Program-made: the position numbers and the translations under genes | Assembly: GCA_000727475.1 (NCBI GenBank) | Contig: KL647304.1 | Location: 1,006,231 to 1,070,230, forward strand | Reading direction: 5' to 3' | Origin: Sarcocystis neurona | Taxonomy: Eukaryota > Apicomplexa > Conoidasida > Eucoccidiorida > Sarcocystidae | Length of the DNA: 64,000 bases | Part shown: positions 49,394 through 62,568 of the stretch, piece after piece | Position numbering within the stretch: the stretch's first letter is position 1 | Layout of the letters: every line of letters starts with the position of its first letter | The notes under the pieces: model-generated | Seen by the model: the letters and a program-made list of their open reading frames with translations, nothing else | Database searches by the model: none | What the model was told of the DNA's origin: nothing

Positions 49394-51880
49394 AAAGAAG
49401 AAGAGAAAGAAATCTATTTCCTAGCTGCTAGCGACCGTCGTGTCTCGCTTCCCCTGCGTTTCCTGCGGCTGCTTTAACTTCCGCGACTGCTGTGAGTCTT
49501 GCTGCTGCTGCCGGGAAGGGGAAGGAGAAGCGAGAGAAAGAGTCGGCGGAGGGGGACGGGATTCGCTAGAACACCGCCGAGGGTTCTCTTCAACTCTCCA
49601 GCAGTCGTTGATTCCTGGCATCTGCCACGACGGATGTGTTTTTGTGAACTGTCTACATGCATATACGTAAATGTACATATGAAGATATGTATCGGTATTT
49701 ACACATATATGTGGATATATATAGCGAGATCTCTTTAGACATATGTAGTTGTGATACCATTACGTCTGTCGGTTATCATAGGTATACGTGAAGGTTAACG
49801 AGTCTATGATCTCCTGTCCAGACATCAGTTTGCGTCTATACGTATATTTATCTGTATATTTGCATACGTACATGTATATATATACATCTCTATACGTGTA
49901 TATATCTGGATATTTGTATGTGTACATATATATACGTATATATATATACATGCGTGCACGTATGGATAAAATGTTTGCACTTTTACATCCATATACAATT
50001 ACGTATAATATATCTTGCTGTGCGTGCTCTATATATATACAGTAAATATATATTTCATCTTCTCGTATGGTATGTAGATACATACATATGTCTCTCTCCC
50101 TCTCTGTCTCTCTGCGTCTCCCCCTCTCTGCCGCTCTCTACGTGTCTCCCTGTCTCTCTATCCGTGTGAATGTGTGTGGGTATCTCCCTCTCTGTCTTTC
50201 TCTCTCTGACACTACACGTGTATATGTTTGAGTATACTTGTATAAGAAATTTGAAAATGAGAACAAACAAGAAATGTGCTACTGCACTCCTCTTCCCATG
50301 TACAGACACCTGCGTCGCCTTCTGCTGTCATTACACCACGTTTTGGTGTTTCCAACCGAAGCGCCAAAAACTCGTGTGGATGACACTCTCGTGGGGACGT
50401 CAATATAAATATATGTAGAGAGAGAAGGAGGGGGAGAGACACACTGGGAGGAAGAAAGACAAGAAATTGTGAAGTTACTTACTGTGAAGAGATGTGTTGA
50501 CGAAGAAGATGGTAACAGATGTAGAAAGGTGAACAGGTGAAGACCAGGCTATATATACATATATATTCGCGTGGTAGGCATACATATATACATGTAGGGA
50601 GAGAAGGAGAAGGACCTGGAAAGGGAGAGTGGGAGAAAGGGTTATGCAGGAAAATTGATTGTTAGGAGCTACACTGAAAGATAAGAGAAAAACGAATGCA
50701 GAAAGGCAGACAGGTATATAGGTCAACGCCTACGTATGTATAGAAGGTTGTGAGACACAAGGACATAGATGGAGACAGAGGGAAAAGAAACGAGATAAAG
50801 AGAAGAAGACGAGAAAGTGTGGAATTCTATGCTTTTGGAGACATGTGTTTACAGCGAAGAAAACAAACGAAGGTCAAAAGGCAACTAAGTTGAAGCTTAG
50901 CTTCGTACATACGCTTATTTGCTTGTAATCCGAGAAGACTCCCCGGTCGTCACGTAGTACTGCAGGAGCCTCTGTCACATACTCACTAAGTTCACAGGGA
51001 AACTACCATATATGTGTGTGTATATGTGTATATAATATTAATACATATATCCTTATGGCTAATATATGTGTATATATATCTATGGACATATATATATATA
51101 TACACGCGTGTGTATGAATACATATGTTTGTAGACGTTTACATTTGTATATATAACGAGTTATACACGTGTGCTGATGAATGGACCTCTACCTTCATATA
51201 AAGACGGGTACACTACTGTGTACGTATACTTACATGCAAAGATATACATATATATATATATATATGTAGGTAGAGAGGGAGACACAGATATACATATATA
51301 TATATATATACGTAGGTGGAGAGGGAGATACAGATATATATATATATATATAAGTAGATAGGGAGAGACGGAGACACAGATAAATATATATATATATATG
51401 CATGTACAGGTGTATAGAGAGAAGGGAGATATGTGTAGATGTCTGCGCTTATAGATGGATATATATATATATATTTGTACACATATGTATGTACATACAT
51501 CTACATGCACACACACCTCTCTGCTATACATATATCTACATATACGTATCTATGTGTATATACATATATATATAGAGATATATATATATAGATAGATATC
51601 CATAAGTATACACATACATGAATAAACATTCACTTGTACGCACAACTTCCTATTCGTACATATACTGATATATAGATGTCCATATATATAAATATATATA
51701 TTAGTGTCGCATACGTGTGTGCACGCGAGATTTTGTGTAGTGAAAATGCGCCTGTGTTCCTTGACACATGCGTTTGTATGTATGTTTTTGTACAAACCGT
51801 TTATGTGAAGTGTGTGGGCAGTGGGCACTAGATATATATATATATACTTCTATAGAAGTGTAGAAAGTAATATTTGGATT
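49394..51880. other. intergenic or intronic DNA with microsatellites
   Basis: Contains TA/TG runs at 49670-50060, a CTCTCTGT tract at 50090-50210, a GA-rich region at 50410-50830 with a loosely repeated AGAGAGAAGGAG unit, and TA repeats from 51000. No exon was supported. Confidence 0.6.
51240..51480. repeat. ~55 bp tandem repeat (TA run, GTAG, GAGAGGGAGA, ACAGATA)
   Basis: Four copies near 51262, 51313, 51355 and 51408. Confidence 0.82.
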
Positions 51881-51887
51881 TTCCTAG

Positions 51888-52004
51888 ACGTAGAGAGACC
51901 CAAGCCTATTTGTGCAACGTGGAAGAGGAAGGAGTAAAACTCTGCGTGGACGGCAGCAACAGGATTGTGCCTTTCGAACAAGCCAAAGTCTTGTCTTTTC
52001 GCAG
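51888..52004 (+). CDS. candidate exon S
   Basis: After ATTTTCCTAG the frame reads ETQAYLCNVEEEGVKLCVDG, then NRIVPFEQAKVLSF, and ends at CGCAG|GTCTTC. It is protein-like, but its phases (one-base start, two-base remainder) do not match the phase-1 pattern of the neighbours. It may belong to another transcript or be spurious. Confidence 0.35.
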
Positions 52005-52549
52005 GTCTTCCTCCATATCTGTCTCTATGCTCCCTATATAGACACAAATGCACATGTGTTTTCTCCGTTGTATGTACCTCTCCTCTTCATAAAGATTTAT
52101 CCTTCTTCCTATAGAATCATCCACACATATATTAGCTGTATCTGTTTCCAACTCTTCTCTCTCTATCTCTCTTCCCACAGGTACATATGGGCACATTAGC
52201 CTATCTGTACGCATATATCCTTTTTCCCTCGGCTTCTTTCTATCTACACGCGTACATCTATTCTGGTGTGTGCCGGAAACACCGGGAAGTATACAAATAT
52301 ATGCAGAGATATGTGCTAACAAGTGACGTACATCTATTTGAATGTGCCGGTAGTTCTTGCCCGATACGAAGCCACCTGTAATTCCACGCGACAGAGCAGA
52401 GGAAGACCCCCTGTCCTGTTCTTCATCCTCTCTCCAATGGGAGAAAAAGAGAAGTAGACGTGCTGCATATACGGTGAAGCCCTGCGCGTACGTGTGTACA
52501 CCTATAGGTGTATATGTGTGTGAATATCTAAGGCACATGTACACTGCAG

Positions 52550-52708
52550 AAAGTGAGAGAGCTAGAGAAGAAGGAGGGCGAATGAACATCTGTATACACG
52601 CCGTTGTGAATAGAGCCGGGTTAAAACGGGCTGTGTGTTTGAGTGTAGGAGCAAAAGGCTTCTACCCAGAAGTCCAGTTCTGGGGACCGGAGACTGAACA
52701 ATGCCCAG
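52550..52708 (+). CDS. candidate exon T
   Basis: Open in phase 1 from a TACACTGCAG acceptor to a CCCAG|GTAAAA donor. The C-terminal part (RAVCLSVGAKGFYPEVQFWG) is the most convincing; the first third is purine-rich and may not be exon. The phase-1 end fits the exon at 53975. Confidence 0.42.
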
Positions 52709-53339
52709 GTAAAAAAACTTCGTAATCCGCATACATGCATACGTAAACAATTGCACACGTAGATACACAAAGATATACATATATATATGTATGCCTACGG
52801 AAGTGCATGTACGTCTGCCCGCGTACTTGCACACACGTGTGACTACCGACGTGTGTATGTTTGTGCGTTATTAGGTGTATACATATGTACTTATACCGGC
52901 ACATATATATACACCCATGTACATGCTAAATATATACATGAGGTACCTCTACGTAAGTATTTACGCCGCCATGAACGAAGGATTACAAGTGCGCAGGTTG
53001 ATCTTTCCCAGAACTATGCCTCTGTGCCTCTCCACGGTGACCTACATACACGCATGTCTACACTTTTGTAGATATGGACTTGCGCGAGTTAAGGACTATA
53101 TGTAACGTCGCTCCGGACATACGCACATAGAATTACGGAGACGTACGTAGTCGTGCAGGTAATTACATGTGCGTAGGGAGAGAAATGGCTAGATATCTGT
53201 GAACGGGAAATTATTTGTGCCGCTACACACGTGGGTAAAGGTACATATGGGACCTTTGGCATGTAAGAGTATGATGAGGTCATTCGCTCCAGGAGAAATA
53301 CGAATATATACGCAGAGACAATACAGGTATGCAACTCTC

Positions 53340-53570
53340 CCATTCTCTGTAATTATCTCTCTCTGTATATAAGTGTATTGATTTTATGTTTATACATATG
53401 GAGATGTGTATCTCTCTCGTCTTTCATGTGATTATACCTATGGAGATGTGTATCTCTCTCCTCCTCGCCCTCTATCTCTCTTTGACCACAAACGTATAAA
53501 TTTTGCATACACACATATACAGGTGTGTGTCTCTCCTTCTCGCTCTGTATCTCTCTCTGAAACTGAAAAC
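53340..53570. repeat. GTGTATCTCTCTC / ATACATATGGAGAT repeat
   Basis: GAGATGTGTATCTCTCTC occurs at about 53401 and 53443, with a related copy near 53523. It marks the distal end of the repeat-rich zone. Confidence 0.65.
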
Positions 53571-53828
53571 GGCAACCGTTTCACTCTTCTGCTATTTACA
53601 ACAGCAAAATGTTTGGGTTGGCACTTTCTCCACTGCCGTGAGTTCTCTGTCTCTGAAACCTATATGCACGTAGAAACACGATACATATATACACGTGTAT
53701 ATGCAGAGAGATACACATAGCGAAACATATAAAAAAAATTTGCACACGTTCATCGAAACACACATACGTGTATACGGTTGAATATCTATGTCCAGCTCTC
53801 TATAGCTACCTGACAACACTAACGCCTG

Positions 53829-53930
53829 CGTGCCCCCGTTATGTCTGCGTGAAGCTACATGTGTGTCAGCATGAAGCTATATATATGTCTGCGTGAAGCT
53901 ACATATATATATATATATATATATGAGAGG
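53829..53930. repeat. short tandem repeat, GCGTGAAGCTACAT unit, three copies
   Basis: Units near 53846, 53868 and 53890 read (T)GCGTGAAGCTAC or GCATGAAGCTAT, then a TA run. Confidence 0.75.
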
Positions 53931-53974
53931 GTATGTAAAGCCATGTTTGTGCTTGAGATTGACTGCTCCTGTAG

Positions 53975-54118
53975 CACTTGGTCTTTTGCTCTACGTTGCC
54001 AGCAGAGGCATAGGTACAGACATCATTCTCTGCTACCTCGTGTCCGAAAGGCCCTCTACAAATTCTGAAAAATGTAGTGGACGCACTTCCTCATCCGCAT
54101 TTGTTTCGCTGAGCAGCG
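53975..54118 (+). CDS. candidate exon V, possible membrane segment
   Basis: After CTGCTCCTGTAG a phase-1 frame reads LGLLLYVASRGIGTDIILCY, then a Ser-rich stretch, to a G|GTACAC donor (144 bases). The first 23 residues are hydrophobic enough for a membrane or buried helix. The same frame stays open to 54372, so it may be one longer exon. Confidence 0.38.
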
Positions 54119-54259
54119 GTACACGCCTCCCTGCGGACGCGCGTGTGTGCGGCGTGTATCCATATTTGGCCCATGCCCCTCCGTCTTTTCAGCAGACACA
54201 AACACACATACATGTATCGGCCCGTGTTGGCAGGTGGCACAGGGGCGACCTATGCGCAG

Positions 54260-54364
54260 AATTGCCGTATACTGAATTTGAGCTGCGCGAGCGATACACA
54301 GCACTGCAGATCCGTCCGCTGAGATATATAGCAGAATTAGGGGTAGTCTCTCACATGCCTCTAA
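54260..54364 (+). CDS. candidate exon W
   Basis: After CTATGCGCAG the phase-1 frame reads LPYTEFELRERYTALQIRPL, then RYIAELG, and reaches A|GTGTAT in phase 1 (105 bases). It joins in frame to the last exon at 54463. A phase-0 donor at 54342 is an alternative. Confidence 0.45.
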
Positions 54365-54462
54365 GTGTATAGGTAGGCTTCTCCTGCGTTTCAGTCAGAA
54401 TGTACAGACACATTTTTTTCACATTGCTAGGTCCATAAGTGTCGGGTGGCTTGCCTCTGCAG

Positions 54463-54598
54463 CACGTCCGTTTGAGCGGATCTCTGAAGTGGTCCCGCCT
54501 CAACCAACTTCCCCGAGCGACACAGAGGACGAAGGACTAGGAGATCTTCTCTGGGCACCAGGGGGGACGACTTCTAGTGCTCCAAAACCTAGAAAATA
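54463..54598 (+). CDS. candidate terminal exon X
   Basis: After TTGCCTCTGCAG the phase-1 frame reads RPFERISEVVPPQPTSPSD, an acidic patch (TEDEGLGDLLWAPGG) and a basic end before TAG. It is a typical disordered acidic C-terminus. Another frame (HVRLSGSLKWSRLNQL) is open for 25 codons. This is the last coding-like signal before the repeat-poor zone. Confidence 0.45.
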
Positions 54599-55138
54599 GG
54601 GTGTACGAGACGCATTGTAAAACGGAGGTCGTTAGGTAGACACACCGACCCGAGTCGCATTCTACAAGATTCGTGGACGTAAGGAGCCCAATCGAGAAAT
54701 AGGCCAATCCGAACATAAAGAGATGAGGGAAAGGAAGAAAGAGACTGTACAGATTCTATATTAAGGCATGCGATATCAGTCGCATACGCGCTTATCTGTG
54801 TGGACGAATGTGTCAGCGAGATACACGTAGAGAGAAGCAGTTTATTTCTACTTGGATTACGGCGGACACTGAATACTGGTATATCTACGGGATGACGCCT
54901 AGTACCGATTTCGACGCCGCGGAACATACTGTTTGGGCGTGTACACGGCAGCTTCGTCATTATAACAGGCGTGAGACGCGTCAGGCTGATTTTTTCACGG
55001 AGGATAACAAAGAGCAAGGAGAAGTAGCAGCTCTACTATACGTGAATTGTGTAGACACACATACGTGTATGCAAACAGGCATGGGTAAACCAATGGAGTA
55101 CGTGTTACTCCCGCGACGAGGATATATAAAAGAGAGAG

Positions 55139-55285
55139 GACTAGTGGAGTGTACCAGTTTGGAAGTATATCAGTGATGGACTGAGCTGCGAAATGCTTGT
55201 AAGACACGGGATACCCCCGACGTGGAAGACATGTATGTGTGCACTGAACTGGAGCACATTGGGGAAAATATTTTTTCCAAGGATG
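55139..55285. repeat. dispersed repeat, copy 1
   Basis: Shares GTACCAGT, GCTGCGAAAT(G/A)CTTGT, GGGATAC(C/T)CCCGACGTG and GGAAGACAT(A/G)TATGT with 55883-56050 in the same order and orientation. The - strand frame over both copies encodes a related peptide with FHVG and LTSISQLSP. Confidence 0.85.
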
Positions 55286-55882
55286 AAATTGCTGGGGAAT
55301 GGACTGCCATTGGAATACAGCGGCTCATTAGGCACAGAAGTCGTGGAATGTATCACAGGAAATACTATGTAGGTTTCACTACAAAGTATAGAGTACTTGT
55401 GCGTTATTACATGCGATAGGGCTAGACCCTACCGATACATACAGCAGCAGAGTTACAACCAGTGAGCAACACGGCTAACCACGTAAACCCTCCCGCGTCT
55501 ACAATTGGCTGAAGGGAATATATGTTAGTTTGAAAATCTGTTTCGTTTTTTCCGTGCTCCCATAACGTCTACCTATATTTACACACGTGGGTCACTGGTA
55601 CACACATTTTGCATAATTAATATCAATGAAGCACATCTGAACAACGTATGTGTGGAGTACGAGTCATCGCTACGTTCAAGATTGTTTTTGTTGAAAACGG
55701 GTGAGATATGTAGAGTTCTCCAACTTCACGTAGTACAGGTAGGTATACTCTCTGCCGAACATCGAGGAAGTGATCTTAGCCCCGGTGATATATATGTACA
55801 AATGAGATAGGAGGCTTGTTTTTCTCGAAATTCCGAACAGTTCGTTCCAGCAAGACGACAGGTGAATACCTCAGAGAGAGGA

Positions 55883-56050
55883 ACAGTGGAATGTACCAGT
55901 GCCGGAGTATATAAGTGGTGGAGAAAGCTGCGAAATACTTGTTAGGCGTGGGATACTCCCGACGTGGAAGACATATATGTATGCATTATGTTGGAATTTG
56001 GAACGACAATATAGCTGGTACAGCACATTCGAAAAGATTTTTCTATTGAG
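55883..56050. repeat. dispersed repeat, copy 2
   Basis: Direct-orientation partner of 55139-55285, about 745 bp downstream, with clear sequence divergence and indels toward its right end. Confidence 0.85.
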
Positions 56051-56263
56051 TCGCATAAACTTTTTCAAAAAGTGGTCACATTACACCAGTACGCCACCGC
56101 AAGCAATGCTTTGCTACTGCTGGTATCCGGCTGTCTTTACGTAAGTAAGTAGTAAAACTTGTTGGCTGGAGACGAATGAGACTGCTGTTTTTCGTGGTCC
56201 TCTCTGCGCAACAAGTGGGAACTCAGGAGACCGTGGAAACCGGAAAAGAGTAAAGGACAAGCT

Positions 56264-56366
56264 GCTGCTTAGTTTATTCTACTGTCGTGGCAAAACAATA
56301 TAATTACTTAGCGCACTGCTTATTTATTCTCTTGTCGTAAAAAACATAATATCTACTCAGCGCGTT
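56264..56366. repeat. ~51 bp tandem duplication
   Basis: Two adjacent copies share CTGCTTA, TTTATTCT, TTGTCGT/CTGTCGT, CA(A)TAAT and ACT(T/C)AGCGC in order. Confidence 0.8.
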
Positions 56367-59300
56367 GCGAGGTATGCACGTCGTTTTTCCCGGTGAATGT
56401 TCGGTTTCTCCAGCACGACATACGGCTTTTCCGGTGTAGCGGTCAGAGTTACCCCTCTCTACCTTGAAATGCGTTTCAATGAAGGGGATTTCTGCTGCCC
56501 AATGCTTTTCGAACAGTAGAAAGAAACTGACGAGCTGCTGCTTGTGTTGTATTCCTTAACCGGTGATGGGCGCAGTCTATGTCGAATCCCCCGTCAGGTC
56601 CATTTGTTTGGTGCCTCCAAAGAAGAACTTCATCTGCGTCTATGTCCATGTGCGTATACATAACTGTCTCTGTTACAATCAAGGGGACCATCACTCATTC
56701 ACCCAACAATATTTACGCATATGTGTTCTCGTAGATTTGTACCAGTTTGTGCAACGAAAAGCGGAGGAAGTTTGCAGCGTAAGCTCTCCTCTTCAGAAGC
56801 AAGTGATTCGTGATATACCTTCAAATTCCCTCGTGTTCTGTAGTGACGTTGGAAGTTTTCCACTTTTAGGTTCACAACTACTTAAAATGAGGTTGCTTTA
56901 CATGTTGCGCTTGTTGCTAATGCTACATTTTGTAGCAGTTGCGAGCAAGCATTGGCGCTTGTGATGCCAACATTAGTTCAGACGTTTACTATATCATAAC
57001 GTCCGTTTGACGTGCGTGTATGCATATAGATATGTATACGTATAATAATTGCATGTATGGATATTGCGTAGATGGTTAATACATTCCCTCCTGGAGCGAC
57101 CCTCCGATATTGAAAATAACCAGTTTTTCATTTTTCTGCTGAATGCATACAAGTTCTACGTAGGACTACCATGCTGCGCCAGTACAGATGGACTTGGCCA
57201 TCCGCTTATCTCCACGCTGCACAGAATTTGTTGTAGTGTAAAAGCAATAGTTAGGCTTCGGATTCTTTAATCAGCGTATATTCACAAGAAGGTGACGAGT
57301 GCGTTTCAGTAATTCAAATCGGTAAACGGGGGGATAGACAGATATAGCAGTATGTTTGTCGATGCAGGTACATGCATCAGAGCATTTGCGAGACTGTGAC
57401 TGCGTGGACTTCACAACGTTCATTCACGTGGAAACAAAAACATAGGTGTATACCGACGAGAGAGAATTCGCTTCGAGAATAATCCTTATTGCTGAATAAA
57501 CAAAGATCTGCACAGTAGTCGAATACTAACGGCAGCACACGTGTCAGCGTATGTATCTACTCATAAATATTGTGTACCACCTGAACAAGATCACTCAAAC
57601 ACCGAGTGGCTACTGCAAGACAAAATACAAAGTGACGCACACCTGGCGGGTTCTGCATATCAGTCTATTTGTACATGTATCTACGAGTTGTGTATAGAAT
57701 CACATTTCTCAAAATCGCGTTTCCTACCGAGAAGGCGCCCCAGAGATATTAATTCCACACGGCTGAGGACGTGTAAATACTCACACATGTGTGTACACCT
57801 TTGTGCGTACGTGTGTGTCTGCGTGCGGTTTTTACACATAGGTGCTGTGTGTGTGCTCGTCGGAGTTCGGCAAACACCGGCGTTCTGAGCCCTTGATTTC
57901 GGAATAACAGAACATGGTGCAAAATAGGTTTGTTATTCTATGATCTGCTTAACAATACCGATGTCAGACGTGACTGTGTATGCTCGCGGCTTTCCGGTGT
58001 TTTTGCGGTTCGCTACATCTGTTCCAGTTTGACCACAAGTGAAGGACCTCACATCAAACAGGTCACTGATTTGTCGTATAAGCCTTCAGTGGTGTGGGGA
58101 TTTCCACATTTTACCGCAGCCGCGAACATTCACGTAGCTAGAACATGAGGTGCGCGGAACTTGTTTGCCCTGCTGCCTCTTTCTCGGGTATTAAAAATTT
58201 ATCTACACGCTTAATCAGATAATAGATTTGAACGGCCGCCCTCGGGCGAGGGAGGTGTACGAACAAATGTCAATGCCATAGATACTGTCGAACAACTCTT
58301 GTGCTACAAATTTTGTGTGCAGAAACTTGTGTTTACGTTGTCGTCCTGCGCATGACCATAGTACCCCAGAGCATGTATCCACGAAGTATACATATATATG
58401 TATATATATGTGTATCTACATGCATACCCACGAAATACAGGGCAAGGAACCGACCGAAGAATGCACTAATGCGCGCAAGCAACCGCGGTGCACCCACACT
58501 ATGGAAATCGTGCTCTGGAAAGGTTCTAAAGCCCCACTGGCGTTCAACTCCACTAGTTGCTAAGCACGGGAATGGCAGCAGAGCGCTTTCACAGTTGTAC
58601 AACCAGAGAAGATACTTAGACAGTGCCGTCCATTACGAAGGCAAGTAGGGTGTAGTCCGGTGAGTCTTCGAAGGCCTTCAGTTTCAAGCAAGAGTACACA
58701 TTGACACAGTGTCTTGCTGTGGAAGAGATCCAGTCATCCGTACACAAAAGGAAACGAAGAAGCATCTGCAAACTTTCTGACGTGGAGATGAATCCAACGA
58801 TATAAAGGCGTGAAGATGTTGCGCACGCGTCAACCACCTGAGCTACTACGCAGCAGCGTTCCCAGAGTCAGCTGCAAAGAGAGAGACGTGCAGGGACACA
58901 TCTACAGTACTTCGTGTAGGAATTTACTTATGAAGACGAATACATTTTTCACTTATTCCCACCGCTTTTCCACTGTGCAGTTCCTTGGAGACAGACAAGT
59001 CTGCGTATGGAAGCCTGCATGTGTGTTCCACATTCATCACTGAAATGGCACTTGGGCTGCGTCACCGTCTGCGCCCCATGGCTCCACAACAATATATATG
59101 CATCTTTAACGATAGAGCAGGAGATGGATGTATGCGCAAGTACGTAAATGGTTCTGACATACGTAAACAATGCCGCATTCCCCTACTGCTCAGGAGCGCA
59201 CACAAATGCACGCAGAGAGGACGATAATCGGAGAGACTGTGCTGTGTGTACATTCCTTAAACACCTAGGTGAACGCGTTGTACGTCGATTTACGTGCTCC

Positions 59301-62300
59301 AATACTGTGAGTAAGGCCTCCACACACATAACGAGAAAGGCATGTAATTAGAGTCATATCTAGAGATGTCTGCGTAATACCCCGTAGCTCTATAGGTGTA
59401 AAAAGGGGAAATTCGAAACTTGTGCATCGACAGCTGGGCAGTAACGAAAGTAAGCATATACGAGAGTTGGGAACTGCATGAAAACTCGTTAAATACTTGC
59501 TTGGGCGGAGGTGTGACGGAAGGAAATTAGGTGGCTCTGGAGAATCCCGCCGATATTCAACAGAAGAACCAATACCGACGAGAAAAACATGAAGTGCATC
59601 AGTTTCAGCCCCAGCAGCAACTGCGGCCACACAGGCAAGAGAGGCATAGGGTGAAGAGGCTGACAATTTGAAACTCACCAGACATTGTAGAGATCATTGA
59701 ACAACAGCGAAAGACAAGGTGCCACAAAGCAAGGGAAGGGAGGCGGGAATTATTGGACAGCAACAGATGGAAATGTCTTATCAAAGAGGGGAGGCACGCC
59801 GTCACTGACCCTTTAGAGGCCGTCAGCAGAAAACTCACTGCATGACAGACACGGTGGGGACAAGAAGCGAAAAAGACAAGTTACTGGCGGAAAGTCAGCT
59901 GTTTAACATTTTCAGGAGAGCAGGAGAGAGATTTAGTGCTTCTCGATGCTACGAGCTTGGACGTCCACCTCTCGAAGCCAGACTCAAAGTGTCCACGACA
60001 GCATAGAGGCGTACTATCGTGCAACGCTGCGGCAGCTGATTGTTAAGCGAGCTTCTGCGCCGGGTGTAAGGGTTCCAGCAGAGAACAAATGGGATCGGGC
60101 ACGAGGATCGCGAACACAAAGAGAAGAACAACGTGCACACAAAAAAATCATAGACGCGCTCTCCTGCCGGCTGCGATGCCAACATATTAACTGAGACACT
60201 TGTAGCAACCAAAAGGCCGGCGTGACTGCCGCCATTGGTGTGCGCGTTGTAGCGAGCATTGATGAGAAGACCCGATCAACCAGAGCGACCTTGCCTGTGC
60301 CCTCCAGAAGGGAGGGATAGTGTAAGTATGTGTAGGTTCCAGGCGAAGTGGAGATTTTGGTGACAATATAGCTCCACTTCGATTCAACCAGTTTCGCTCG
60401 TTGCACGGCACACCATAACAGAGTCAGAATGCGGACAACTTTCTTCACTGTCGATACTTTCCAGTAAAACAGAGGAACGCAGCACGTTTTTAGGGTGGGC
60501 GAGGAGCAGGGAGTGCCAATCTACTGGTTTATACTGGCACATATGGATACACAAGTATGAAGGTAATATGCATGTACCTCCTCGTAGACAGATGTGAATG
60601 TACTCACGTAAGTTAACCTCCGTCTTCTGTCGGGGTGTTTCTATAATGTACGCTATACGTACATGTGTATATGTATACATACTTGTATATTTACAAATGT
60701 ATGTACGAAGTAACAACTGTATGCGTGTATAGATGGGGCTTTATGTAGGTCTGTATCTATGGATCTCTAAATACGTGTATATACACGAATGAGGCTTGCA
60801 CTTACACTTCTGCAACAGCCCTATCTTTTTTTACAAGCAATGGAAGGAAGAACACTGACGACTTGCTTTCCCAGACTACTGCACTTTTACAAAGCGCCTC
60901 TCTCTTTGGCTCCTCCGCGCACGCGAACTGACGTAAAAGTGTTTAAGTTTAGCAACTTGGCATACGCCGGGAAAGCTGCGTCAGTGTTATTTTAAAGTTT
61001 GTGTTCTTTTGTACTAACGTTTTAGCGACAAAATGTCACTTTGTCGTCGATGCCCGTCTTCCACAGAAATAAGATTCCGACTGGAATACTCGCACTACCG
61101 CGCCTTCGACAGAATACACCACACAAAACAATGGGATACTACTCTAGAGTTTCTGTAGAGGCCCACACGTGCACCTTCTATCTTGTGGTACAATATATCG
61201 TATCCGTAGGTGGGAAAAACTGAGAGCCCTGAACAGGGGTCCCACCTTGCTGAGCCTTCCACGTCCTTCCAAATTGACTACGTTGCCCTGTTCGCACTCC
61301 GAGTGCGAGCAAACATTACCTGCGTTAGAGCTTTCCATTTGGAGGATGCACGTTGGAGGCGAGAAAGGTGCCAGCTCAATCTGATAGTTATAGAACTGAC
61401 ACATCGTCCCCTGTGTAGCACGACTACGAAAACATAGCAGATAGCAACTGCTACCGGCGCTGTTGGAAGCAGCATGTTATGACTCAGAGTTTCTCCTTCA
61501 CTCTAGGGAGACTCACTGAAGGTAGACTAGATGCCAAGAGAAAAAGACGACAACAGTAATAATGGCAATAGCAGGTGTGCACCTCCAAAGGCTCTGCTCA
61601 CAAATTTCGCTACTGCAGACACTTGGAACTTTAAACTCCCCTATCTTCACCATGGGACTTCTTGGAGAAATAGAAGTGCCATATCTGAGACTCAGGTATG
61701 GTTGTTAGTTAGAAGCAAAGTACGATGTTCATTTTATGTGCTTCTCTCTTGCGGCACGCGATCCGTGTGCGCTCTTGTACCGCAGTTGTGCAGGGAAGGC
61801 AGAAACATGTGTTCTGGTCGCTTCCCCCCTGCAAACCGCTTTCTTGCGTTCCTGCTTCTTGTTTGTGAGAATAACCTGTATCGCTCCTATTTTGGTCTAC
61901 GCGCGGAAGAAAATTCGCGCGTGCACGGCCGAAGCAGACCGAGAACTCGATCGCTAGTGTCTGCGCTGTTTTTCTGCTTTCGACATTTCGATGTGTCAAC
62001 TGATATCTGTTCTCTCCGAATCTCTTTTGAAGCCATCTTTGTCTGCAAATCGCCTTTGTAAGTGCAATTTATCTTATCGTCGTTTTTGCCGTTTCTGGGA
62101 TCGTGCGACCGCAGTTCTCAGCAAGCGCAGGACTGCGTGGAGGGCGCTCCTTGCACGCACGAATGCATAGACGTAAATATCTGTACTTTCACAGAGGTAC
62201 AATTTAGGATTCTACACGTGTGCGACATGTGAATTACGGTTGATCGGCGGTCATACATTCCGGCGCGCATGTAGAGATACACGTAAATAGATCGTATGAA

Positions 62301-62568
62301 TACCTTTGTACAGGTTGCAGATGTCCCTGCGTGGTCGTTGCGGCAGTCGGTGTCTGTTGAAACCATAAACTTCCAGGAATTCAGGTAGAGAGGAGTCGAA
62401 AATGGTGAGACAGTTTTTGTGCTGCACTGTTGGAAGAAAAGTTGACGCAATCCATGAAATGCGTTCGCGAAGTTACGTGAGCCGCGGCAAATTTCCTCGC
62501 AGAGCTTTTTCACCCGGACCACTTTAAACTCGGGTGCCTGTTTTGCTTTAAGAACAAGGGTGAAAAAG

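Larger units (their letters stand above)
54599..62568. other. repeat-poor region, no gene firmly supported
   Basis: Open frames up to about 176 codons occur on both strands (for example + 54808-55176, + 56563-56964, + 61531-62061, - 60014-60448), without recognisable domains or clear splice chains. The + frame 59946-60194 ends in a basic helical stretch and resembles a coding C-terminus, but nothing upstream supports it. Repeats are few. It should contain the promoter of the EGF gene. Confidence 0.5.

Noticed and set aside
52939..53035. Possible exon after CATGAG (VPLRKYLRRHERR or MNEGLQVRRLIF readings)
   Set aside because: The acceptor is poor, two frames compete and neither joins the neighbouring candidate exons in phase.
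54808..55176. 122-codon + frame that looks moderately protein-like
   Set aside because: It overlaps one copy of the dispersed repeat, a longer minus-strand frame covers the same DNA, and no domain is recognisable.
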